From positions 1 through 51,532 of the forward strand of contig NZ_WUEI01000027.1 of NCBI RefSeq assembly GCF_012911025.1: DNA of 51,532 bases, in the 5' to 3' direction. A program made the translations under genes and the position numbers. Shown here one piece after another: positions 44,583 to 51,532 of the stretch (position 1 is its first letter; each line of letters starts with the position of its first letter). This stretch comes from Azoarcus sp. TTM-91 (GTDB lineage: Bacteria; Pseudomonadota; Gammaproteobacteria; Burkholderiales; Rhodocyclaceae). The notes under the pieces were generated by a model. That model was given only the letters and a program-made list of their open reading frames with translations. It did no database searches and had not been told where the DNA came from.

Positions 44583-45764
44583 ATGGCAAATCGTGAAGTC
44601 GTTGTTCTCAGCGCCGTTCGGTCCGCCGTTGGTGGATTCAATGGTTCGCTGAAGGACATGGAACCCGCCGAGCTGGGCGGTATCGTCATCAAAGAGGCGA
44701 TTGCCCGCGGTGGCGTGGATCCGAAACAGGTGAGCTTTGCCGCTGTCGGTAACTGCATTCCGACCGAATCCCGTTACCCTTACGTGGCCCGCGTGGCTTC
44801 CATCCAGGGTGGAATGTCGATGGACTCGGTGGCCTTCGCAGTGAACCGCCTCTGCGGTTCCGCGCAGCAGGCCGTGGTGAGCTCGGCCCAGGCCATTATG
44901 TTGGGCGATGCGGATTACGCCATCGGTGGCGGTGTCGAAGTGATGTCCCGAGGCGCCTATCTGATGCCGACCCTGCGTTCCGGCGCGCGCATGGGCGACA
45001 CCAAGGCGATCGATGCGATGGTCGCGGTACTGACCGACCCCTTCGGTGTTGGTCATATGGGTATCACCGCCGAGAATCTGGCGAGCAAGTGGGGCATCAC
45101 GCGGGAAGAGCAGGATGCCTTCGCGCTGGAGTCGCAGAGCCGTGCGGCCGCTGCGCTGGCGGATGGCCGTTTCAAGAGCCAGATCGTTCCGATCACCTTT
45201 GAAACCCGCAAGGGCCCGGTGGTCTTCGATACTGACGAACATCCGCGTGCGACGACCCTGGAATCGCTGGCCAAGATGAAGCCCGCCTTCAAGAAGGATG
45301 GCAGCGTGACCGCGGGAAATGCTTCCGGCATCAACGACGCCGGCGCCTTCCTGTTGCTGGCAGATGCCGCCAAGGCGAGTGCTGACGGCCACAAACCGAT
45401 GGCCCGCCTGGTTGCCTACGCGATCGCAGGCGTGCCGAACGACGTCATGGGCGAAGGCCCGATTCCGGCTTCCAAGCTCGCGCTGCAGCGTGCCGGCCTG
45501 ACGCTGGACAAGATCGACGTGGTCGAGTCCAACGAAGCGTTCGCAGCCCAGGCAATTGCGGTTAACAAGGGGCTGGAACTGGACGCGGCCAAGACGAACC
45601 CGAACGGTGGTGCCATCTCCCTGGGCCACCCGGTGGGGGCGACAGGTGCGGTGATCATTACCAAGCTCCTGCATGAACTGCACCGAGTCGGTGGCCGCTA
45701 CGGCATGGCGACCATGTGTATCGGTGGGGGCCAAGGCATCACGACGATCTGGGAACGGATCTGA
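44583..45764 (+). CDS. Acetyl-CoA C-acyltransferase (thiolase)
   Basis: A 393-residue degradative/biosynthetic thiolase. The nucleophile is C91 in RLCGSAQQAVVS; the usual glycine after CGS is Ala here. NEAFAAQ, GGAISLGHPVGATGA (catalytic His) and MCIGGGQG (second catalytic Cys) are intact. It may work in acetoacetyl-CoA formation for polyhydroxybutyrate or in beta-oxidation; substrate length cannot be told. The ATG at 44583 is seven bases after AGGAGGG. It follows the CobD-like gene by about 20 bases and ends at a terminator. Confidence 0.93.
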   Translation: MANREVVVLSAVRSAVGGFNGSLKDMEPAELGGIVIKEAIARGGVDPKQVSFAAVGNCIPTESRYPYVARVASIQGGMSMDSVAFAVNRLCGSAQQAVVSSAQAIMLGDADYAIGGGVEVMSRGAYLMPTLRSGARMGDTKAIDAMVAVLTDPFGVGHMGITAENLASKWGITREEQDAFALESQSRAAAALADGRFKSQIVPITFETRKGPVVFDTDEHPRATTLESLAKMKPAFKKDGSVTAGNASGINDAGAFLLLADAAKASADGHKPMARLVAYAIAGVPNDVMGEGPIPASKLALQRAGLTLDKIDVVESNEAFAAQAIAVNKGLELDAAKTNPNGGAISLGHPVGATGAVIITKLLHELHRVGGRYGMATMCIGGGQGITTIWERI

Positions 45765-45784
45765 GCGATTGCGCAGTCCTCACG

Positions 45785-45811
45785 AAACCCCGCCTTGGCG
45801 GGGTTTTTTTT
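45785..45811 (+). terminator. Intrinsic terminator after the thiolase gene
   Basis: A 9-bp stem (45785-45793 with 45798-45806) has a CTTG loop and is followed by a run of T to 45811. Confidence 0.95.
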
Positions 45812-46004
45812 CGTCTGCTGCCAGCGCACAGTAGGAACAGATGCACCAGTTGCCAAAATGGGTCAGACGGGTTTGCACGGTATTGGTGCATGGCCCGCTT
45901 GCTTGGAGGGCTACGCTGTTGGATTACCCATGATGCGGTGCTGGCATGCTTTTCGCTGACCTCAGGTTGTCCCGATTCACCACCAGAAAGGCGGGCTCAG
46001 CGCC

Positions 46005-47423
46005 ATGACGATCAAGAACTTCTATAACGAAATGAAAGATGAGGCGGGGCAGGTGAGGCCCCACTATGCCTCGTACGCAGCGTGGTTGTCGGAAATGCCG
46101 GAAGAGCGGCTTGCACAGAAGCGGGCTGAGGCGGATGCGCTGTTCCATCGCCACGGCATCACCTTCGCCGTCTATGGCGAGGGTGCGGGAACGGAACGTC
46201 TCATTCCCTTCGATATCATCCCGCGCATCATTCCCGCCGCGGAATGGAAGACCCTGGAGAGCGGTCTGCGCCAGCGGGTCAAGGCGCTCAACCTCTTCAT
46301 CCATGACATCTACCACGGACAGGAAATACTCAAGGCCGGCCACATTCCGCCGGATCAGGTGCTGAACAACGCGCAGTACCGGAGGGTCATGCAGGGAGTG
46401 GATGTGCCGCGAGGGATCTATGCCCACATCGCTGGCGTGGATGTCGTGCGGGCAGGCGCGGGCGAGTATTACGTGCTGGAAGACAACCTGCGGGTGCCAT
46501 CCGGGGTCTCCTACATGATGGAGAACCGCAAGATGATGATGCGGCTCTTCCCCCGCTTGTTCTCCCGCTACCGTGTCGCGCCGGTGGACCGCTATCCCGA
46601 CATGCTGCTCAACATGCTGCGCAGCGTGGCGCCGACCGGCGTGACCGACCCCACCGTCGTGGTCCTCACGCCGGGAGCATACAACAGCGCATATTTCGAA
46701 CATGCCTTCCTCGCCCAGCAGATGGGTGTGGAGCTGGTGGAGGGCCAGGACATGTTTGTCAAGGACGAACAGGTGTTCATGCGCACCACGCAGGGGCCGC
46801 AGCGGGTGGATGTGATCTACCGCCGGGTGGATGACGACTTCCTCGACCCGCTCGCCTTCCGGCCGGATTCGGTGCTCGGGGTGCCGGGCATACTCGGAGC
46901 CTACCAAGCCGGCAGGGTCACCCTCTCCAATGCCATCGGTAGCGGCGTTGCCGACGACAAGTCCATCTATCCCTATGTGCCTGAGATGGTGCGCTTCTAC
47001 CTTGGGGAGGAGCCCATCCTGCACAACGTTCCCACCTATATGTGCCGCAAGAAGGACGATCTGGCCTATGTGCTGGACCACCTTGCCGAACTGGTGGTGA
47101 AAGAGGTTCATGGCGCAGGGGGTTACGGAATGCTGGTCGGGCCGGCCTCAAGCAAGGCCGAAGTGGAGACTTTCCGTGAAGTCTTGATCAAGTACCCGGA
47201 GCGCTACATCGCGCAACCCACGCTTGCACTGTCAGCTTGCCCGACTTTCGTTGAATCCGGCGTGGCGCCGCGCCATATCGACCTGCGGCCCTTCGTGCTG
47301 TCAGGCGAGGAGATTCAACTGGTGGCCGGCGGGCTGACACGGGTGGCGCTGCGTGACGGATCGCTGGTGGTGAATTCCTCGCAAGGCGGGGGCACCAAGG
47401 ACACATGGGTACTGGAAGCCTGA
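46005..47423 (+). CDS. Circularly permuted ATP-grasp protein (type 2)
   Basis: A 472-residue protein of the circularly permuted ATP-grasp family (DUF404/407). Recognisable segments include RLIPFDIIPRIIPAAEW, EDNLRVPSGVSYMMENR, TPGAYNSAYFEHAFLA and KEVHGAGGYGMLVGP. These enzymes are predicted peptide ligases, but few have been tested. It heads a three-gene set with alpha-E and an Anbu-type protease, which suggests that a peptide is made and then processed. The ATG at 46005 follows AAAGGCGGG. A spacer of about 190 bases after the thiolase terminator must hold the promoter. Confidence 0.92.
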   Translation: MTIKNFYNEMKDEAGQVRPHYASYAAWLSEMPEERLAQKRAEADALFHRHGITFAVYGEGAGTERLIPFDIIPRIIPAAEWKTLESGLRQRVKALNLFIHDIYHGQEILKAGHIPPDQVLNNAQYRRVMQGVDVPRGIYAHIAGVDVVRAGAGEYYVLEDNLRVPSGVSYMMENRKMMMRLFPRLFSRYRVAPVDRYPDMLLNMLRSVAPTGVTDPTVVVLTPGAYNSAYFEHAFLAQQMGVELVEGQDMFVKDEQVFMRTTQGPQRVDVIYRRVDDDFLDPLAFRPDSVLGVPGILGAYQAGRVTLSNAIGSGVADDKSIYPYVPEMVRFYLGEEPILHNVPTYMCRKKDDLAYVLDHLAELVVKEVHGAGGYGMLVGPASSKAEVETFREVLIKYPERYIAQPTLALSACPTFVESGVAPRHIDLRPFVLSGEEIQLVAGGLTRVALRDGSLVVNSSQGGGTKDTWVLEA

Positions 47424-47448
47424 ATCGGCGAACTAGGGAGAACAGAAG

Positions 47449-48393
47449 ATGCTGAGCCGTACCGCCGATCACCTTTACTGGATGGCCCGCTATATGGAGC
47501 GGGCCGAGAACATCGCCCGCATCCTGGACGTGAATCACCGCATGTCCATGATGCCCCAGTCCCGCATCCAGGAAGAGCAGGCCTGGGGCGCCACCTTGCG
47601 CATCATGGGGCTGGAGGCCGCTTTCCATCAGCGCTACGCCGAGATCACGCCGGACAACGTGCTGGAGTTCATGATCTTCGACCAGGACAACCTTTCCAGT
47701 ATCCGCAACTGCCTGCGTGCAGCCCGGGAGAACGCGCACGCGGTGCGGGGAACCCTGACCTCGGAGCTGTGGGAAACCACCAATGGCACTTGGCTGAAGA
47801 TGCGGGATTTCACCCCTGAGGCATTCGCAGACGCCGGAGCCGGTGAATTCTTCGAATGGGTGAAGTACCGCTCCCACCTCTCGCGCGGGGTGACCATAGG
47901 CACCATGCTGCAGGATGAGGCGCTGCGTTTCATCCGTATCGGCACTTTCCTCGAGCGGGCTGACAACACCGCACGCATCCTGGATGTGAAGTACCAACTG
48001 CTGCTGCCCGCCGGCGAGGTCGAGGGCGGGGCGGCAGACTACTACCAGTGGAGTGCCTTACTGCGTTCGGTGTCCGCCTTCGAGGTTTATCGGAAGGTCT
48101 ACCGCGATCTCATCACTCCGGCGCGGGTGGCGGAGCTGCTGTTGTTGCGGGTAGACATGCCGCGCTCCCTGGCCCGCTGCATGAAGGAGGTCTATACCAA
48201 TCTGCAGCGGGTGAGGAACGCGCAGTCCGCGGAAACTGAGCGGCAGGCCGGCGAGCTCGAGGCAACCCTGCGCTTCGGGCGCATCGACGACATCGTGCGC
48301 GGTGGATTGCACAACTACGTCATCCGGATGCTGGCCCGCACGCAGGAGTTGGGAAACCGCATTGCCGACGACTTCCTTGTCCCGGTGTCTTGA
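47449..48393 (+). CDS. Alpha-E domain protein
   Basis: A 314-residue, mostly alpha-helical protein of the alpha-E family (LSRTADHLYWMARYMERAENIARILDV at the N-terminus and GTFLERADNTARILDVKYQ later). The two related helices look like an internal repeat. The family accompanies circularly permuted ATP-grasp genes almost everywhere it occurs; the function is unknown. It follows the ATP-grasp gene by 25 bases and has GGGAGA before the ATG. Confidence 0.92.
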   Translation: MLSRTADHLYWMARYMERAENIARILDVNHRMSMMPQSRIQEEQAWGATLRIMGLEAAFHQRYAEITPDNVLEFMIFDQDNLSSIRNCLRAARENAHAVRGTLTSELWETTNGTWLKMRDFTPEAFADAGAGEFFEWVKYRSHLSRGVTIGTMLQDEALRFIRIGTFLERADNTARILDVKYQLLLPAGEVEGGAADYYQWSALLRSVSAFEVYRKVYRDLITPARVAELLLLRVDMPRSLARCMKEVYTNLQRVRNAQSAETERQAGELEATLRFGRIDDIVRGGLHNYVIRMLARTQELGNRIADDFLVPVS

Positions 48394-48442
48394 AACGGCT
48401 TGAGGCTCCGCCCCGCGAGGGGCACAACGGCAGGAGAATGGG

Positions 48443-49183
48443 GTGACCTATTGCGTTGGCATGCTCGTGGATGCGGGCTTGGTCTTCCTGTCCGACTCGC
48501 GCACCAACGCGGGCATCGATCAGATCAGCACCTTTCGCAAGACTGCGGTTTTCGGCCGGGACGGCGAGCGGGTGCTGGTACTGATGAGCGCGGGAAATCT
48601 GGCGATCACCCAGGCCGCCTTGTCCATGCTGCGGGAGGCAGTCGCGGCGTCGGACAGCCGGGTGAGTCTGGCGACCGTTCCCAATCTCTTCGAGGCCGCA
48701 CGCCATGTCGGAGAAACGCTGCGGGAGATCCATCGCCGGGACGCCGACGCGCTGCAGGCCTTCGGCGTGGAGTTCAATGCCGCGCTGATCCTGGGCGGCC
48801 AGATACGCGGTGAGCCACCCCGGCTCTTCAACATCTACGCTGCCGGCAATTTCATTGAGGCGACGCCGGAAACCTCTTACTTCCAAATCGGCGAGTCCAA
48901 ATACGGCAAGCCCATCATCGACCGCGTGCTGCAGCGGACGACCTCGCTGGAGGAGGCGGCCAAGTGCGCGCTGATCTCGATGGATTCCACGCTGCGCTCC
49001 AACCTCTCGGTGGGCTTGCCGTTGGATCTCACCGTCGTTCACGCTGGTACCTACAAGCTCGGCGAACAGCGCCACATCGACGGCACCGACAGCTACTTCG
49101 CCATGATCCAGTCGCGCTGGGGCAGCGCGCTGCGGGCCACGTTCGACGAATTGCCCGATCCGTCCCCCTTGGGCAAAGGCTGA
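48443..49183 (+). CDS. Anbu-type proteasome-like protease
   Basis: A 246-residue Ntn-hydrolase of the Anbu family, the bacterial relative of proteasome beta subunits. Removal of Met exposes Thr2 (MTYCVGM) as the expected nucleophile; the SDSRTNAGIDQIS and LVLMSAGNLA segments are typical. Peptidase activity is weak or unproven in the family. The start is a GTG with AGGAG upstream. It follows the alpha-E gene by 49 bases; the transglutaminase-like gene that often lies between them is missing. Confidence 0.93.
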   Translation: MTYCVGMLVDAGLVFLSDSRTNAGIDQISTFRKTAVFGRDGERVLVLMSAGNLAITQAALSMLREAVAASDSRVSLATVPNLFEAARHVGETLREIHRRDADALQAFGVEFNAALILGGQIRGEPPRLFNIYAAGNFIEATPETSYFQIGESKYGKPIIDRVLQRTTSLEEAAKCALISMDSTLRSNLSVGLPLDLTVVHAGTYKLGEQRHIDGTDSYFAMIQSRWGSALRATFDELPDPSPLGKG

Positions 49184-49207
49184 GCGCGCAAGCCTGTCTC
49201 CGGCGCT

Positions 49208-50143
49208 TCACCAGCCGGGATTCAGCCTGCGTGCCTCGGCGATTTCAGCCTTGATGCTGCGGTAGTGCTCGAAACGCCGGGCGTTGATTCTGCCCGCGGC
49301 GACCCCGGCCAGGATCGCGCAACCGGGTTCGGCCTCATGCCGGCAATCGCGGAAGCGGCACTGCCCGAGGAAGGGGCGGAATTCGACGAAGGCTTCCGCC
49401 AGTTCTTCCTCACCCAGATGCGCCAGGCCGAAAGCCTGCAAGCCGGGGCTGTCTATCATCCAGCCGTCCTCGCCCAGCGGATAGAGGCGGGCAAAGGTGG
49501 TGGTGTGCTTGCCGGTGTCCAGCGCGGTGGAGATCTCCCGGGTGGCAGCCTTGGCCTCGGGAATCAAGGCGTTGGTCAGCGTAGACTTGCCCATGCCGGA
49601 CTGGCCCACCAGGATGCTGTGCCGGTTCTCCAGCCAGGGCCTCAGTTTCTCCGCACCCTCCAGAGCCGAGAGTTCGATGAGTTGATAACCGAGGGCAACG
49701 AAAGGGGCGAGGCGTTCCCGTGCCAGCGGCAGTCCGGCGGTGAGGTCACTCTTGTTGAGGATGATCAAGGGCGTGATCGCCTGGCTTTCTGCAGCGGCGA
49801 TGCAGCGGGAGAGCAGCAGGTCGGAGAAACCCGGCTCGGTGGCGACGACGATGGCGATATGGCTGAGGTTGGCGGCAATCAGCTTTTCGCGGAAGGCGTC
49901 AGAGCGCCACAACAGGCTACGCCGGGGGTGGAGTTCCACGATCGCACCCTGGCCTTCGCCCTGCGGCAGCACCTCCACCTCGTCACCGCAAGCGAACACG
50001 CTTTTCTTGCCGCGCGGGTAGCCCTGCAGCAGGCCCTTCCCGGTGTCGATTTCATAATGGCGGCCAAAGGCGGCGGTGACCCTGCCGCGCACCGTGGGTG
50101 CGGATGTGTCGTTTCGGTTCTGCTGCCGGGAGGCGCGTTTCAA
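49208..50143 (-). CDS. rsgA: Ribosome small subunit-dependent GTPase RsgA
   Basis: A circularly permuted GTPase acting in 30S maturation, about 311 residues. An OB-fold N-terminus (VRGRVTAAFGRHYEID) is followed by the permuted G motifs NKSDL (G4), GQSGMGKST (G1) and DSPGLQAFGL (G3), then a zinc knuckle with CRFRDCRH and a later Cys. The start is uncertain: no ATG is present. I chose the TTG at 50143 (LKRASRQQ...), but a GTG at 50092 is possible, and a TTG at 50254 would overlap the upstream protease gene. It converges with the Anbu gene. Confidence 0.88.
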   Translation of the reverse strand: MKRASRQQNRNDTSAPTVRGRVTAAFGRHYEIDTGKGLLQGYPRGKKSVFACGDEVEVLPQGEGQGAIVELHPRRSLLWRSDAFREKLIAANLSHIAIVVATEPGFSDLLLSRCIAAAESQAITPLIILNKSDLTAGLPLARERLAPFVALGYQLIELSALEGAEKLRPWLENRHSILVGQSGMGKSTLTNALIPEAKAATREISTALDTGKHTTTFARLYPLGEDGWMIDSPGLQAFGLAHLGEEELAEAFVEFRPFLGQCRFRDCRHEAEPGCAILAGVAAGRINARRFEHYRSIKAEIAEARRLNPGW

Positions 50144-50225
50144 ATGAAGGAGCTCGTGTTGGCCGGCCTGGAGCCGGTGCAGGGGCGGGAAGGGCTTGCT
50201 GTGGTGTGGCGTGCGCGGCGAGCCT

Positions 50226-51479
50226 TCATTCAGGCAGCGCCTGCAGGCGGGCAATCCGGATTGCTGCCGGAGGGTGGGAGTCGAAGAAGCGGGAGTACAG
50301 CGGGTCCGGCGTCAACGTCGAAGCGTTGTCGCGGTAGAGCTTGGTGAGCGCGGCGACGAGATCGGAGGCGCGGGTCTGGGCCGCGGCGTAGGCGTCGGCT
50401 TCGAATTCGTGGCGGCGCGACCAGTGGCTCATCAAGGGGCCCAGCGGAAAAGTGAAGGCCGGAAGGGCGATGAAGAACAGCGCCAGGGCGGTGGCGGTGT
50501 CCTGGCTGTGGGCGCCCAGCCCGGCAAAGAACCAGGGCTGGGTTACCAGCCAGCCCAGCAAGGCGAGCAGGGCCAGGCTGAGCGGCGCGAGCACAGCCAG
50601 CCGCTTGACGATATGGCGATGGCTGAAGTGGCCCAGTTCGTGTGCCAGCACTGCTTCGACTTCGGCAGGGGCGAGCTTGTCCAGCAAGGTGTCGAAGAAA
50701 ACGATGCGGCGGGCGGCGCCGAAGCCGGTGAAATAGGCGTTGCCGTGGGCCGAGCGGCGGGAGCCGTCCATGACGTACAGGCCCTTGGACTTGAAGCCGC
50801 AGCGCTGGAGCAGTGCTTCCACCCGGCTTTTCAGCGCCTCGTCGCCGAGGGGCGTGAAGGTATTGAACAGTGGGGCAATGAAGCTTGGCCAGACAAGCAG
50901 CACCAGCAGATTGAAGGCCAGCCAGAAAGCCCACACCCACAGCCACCAGTATTTGCCCATCGCGCCCATCAGCCACAGCACCACAGCCAGCAGCGGCAGG
51001 CCGACCAGGGTCGCCAGCAGGCCCTCCTTCAGCGTGTCGGAGATGAACAGCGCAGGAGTCATCCGGTTGAAGCCGAAGTGCTTCTCGACGACGAAGATGC
51101 GATACAGACTGAAGGGGAGTTCGATCAGCCAACTGGCCAGCGCGATGCAGCCCAGCAGCGCCACGCCATGCAGCAGGCTGCCGGCCGGCCATGCCTGGGT
51201 CAGGAGGCCGTGCACCGCCTGCAGTGCGCCGCCCAGCGTCAGAGCGAGGACGAACACCGCGCCGGCCAGGGTCTCCACGCCGGTCAGTCGCATGCGCGCC
51301 ACGGTGTAGTCGGCGGCGCGCTGGTGGGCGCTCAGGCCGATGCTCTCGGCGAAGGGCTCGGGGACCGCGCCGCGCCGTGCCGCCACATGCCGTATCTGGC
51401 GCAGCATCAGCCCGCTCTTGATTGCGGTCGAGGCGACCAGGAAGAGGACGAACAGCAGGCTGAAGGACGCGGCGGACAT
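50226..51479 (-). CDS. M48 family metallopeptidase, Ste24-like
   Basis: A 417-residue integral membrane zinc protease similar to CAAX prenyl protease 1 (Ste24). The zinc site is LAHELGHFSHRH, and the third ligand lies in HEFEADAYAA. At least six hydrophobic segments are visible, with the long N-terminal membrane part of Ste24. In bacteria it is thought to act in membrane protein quality control, since prenylation is absent. Its stop is 82 bases upstream of the chosen rsgA start on the same strand, so they may be cotranscribed. Confidence 0.93.
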   Translation of the reverse strand: MSAASFSLLFVLFLVASTAIKSGLMLRQIRHVAARRGAVPEPFAESIGLSAHQRAADYTVARMRLTGVETLAGAVFVLALTLGGALQAVHGLLTQAWPAGSLLHGVALLGCIALASWLIELPFSLYRIFVVEKHFGFNRMTPALFISDTLKEGLLATLVGLPLLAVVLWLMGAMGKYWWLWVWAFWLAFNLLVLLVWPSFIAPLFNTFTPLGDEALKSRVEALLQRCGFKSKGLYVMDGSRRSAHGNAYFTGFGAARRIVFFDTLLDKLAPAEVEAVLAHELGHFSHRHIVKRLAVLAPLSLALLALLGWLVTQPWFFAGLGAHSQDTATALALFFIALPAFTFPLGPLMSHWSRRHEFEADAYAAAQTRASDLVAALTKLYRDNASTLTPDPLYSRFFDSHPPAAIRIARLQALPE

Positions 51480-51532
51480 GCGGGTCAGGAGTGGCCGGTG
51501 GGCGGTGGCGGCGAAAGGGTGGGCTGTAGGGC

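Overview
The window is a continuous stretch of high-GC chromosome from a flagellated, piliated betaproteobacterium, most likely a member of the Rhodocyclales (Azospira/Azoarcus/Thauera-like). That placement is inferred from gene content and order: flhDC with mot and che genes, a sodB-xseA-exbBD-lpxK-kdsB-adk housekeeping run, argD-argF-argG, and a fimT-pilV-pilW-pilX-pilY1-pilE minor pilin operon. I see no rRNA, tRNA, insertion sequence, prophage or CRISPR array. Nearly all of the sequence is coding.

Region 1 (1-17.2 kb) is a motility and signalling island. After a Nudix hydrolase on the minus strand come two c-di-GMP genes (HDOD-REC-GGDEF and REC-GGDKF-EAL), then flhD and flhC, motA and motB, cheR, a cheB with a non-canonical receiver, a chemoreceptor with its sensor-like domain at the C-terminus, two tandem cheV genes, cheY, cheZ and cheA. 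A perfect 17-bp terminator closes the block. Three sites fit the sigma-28 (FliA) consensus with exactly 11 nt between the elements, upstream of motA, the chemoreceptor and the first cheV. This fits a cascade in which FlhDC drives FliA and FliA drives mot/che. No cheW is present, so the two CheV proteins are the only CheW-type couplers here apart from the CheA C-terminal domain.

Region 2 (17.3-30.3 kb) is housekeeping: a DUF3135 gene, tal, truC, sodB and xseA on the minus strand; then exbB, exbD, lpxK, a Trm112-like gene, kdsB, adk and a phosphofructokinase with mixed donor-specificity residues on the plus strand; then a PEBP-family gene and murJ (minus), rpsT (plus) and DUF3579 (minus).

Region 3 (30.5-35.4 kb) holds arginine biosynthesis (argD, argF, argG) with structured leaders, followed by small genes: DUF2788, ppnP, yajQ and a yjfB-like motility-associated gene.

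Region 4 (35.5-43.4 kb) is type IV pilus biology: a solitary fimT-like gene behind an AT-rich leader, a NudL-type hydrolase, and on the minus strand a tightly coupled minor pilin operon. Four consecutive gene junctions in this operon are 4-nt stop/start overlaps. Its PilY1 carries three Cys-containing repeats of about 55 residues inserted into the von Willebrand A domain. This is one of the more unusual features in the window.

Region 5 (43.6-51.5 kb) has a CobD/CbiB-AmpE-like membrane protein, a thiolase, and a cluster of circularly permuted ATP-grasp, alpha-E and Anbu-type proteasome-like protease. The transglutaminase-like gene often found in such clusters is absent. The window ends with rsgA and a Ste24-like M48 protease on the minus strand.

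I do not see a wholly new multi-gene system. The items most worth following up are the PilY1 repeat insert, the reversed-architecture chemoreceptor, the receiver-dead CheB, the CheZ with repeated CheY-binding-like motifs, the hybrid phosphofructokinase, the compact peptide-ligase/Anbu cluster, and the hairpins in the arginine gene leaders.
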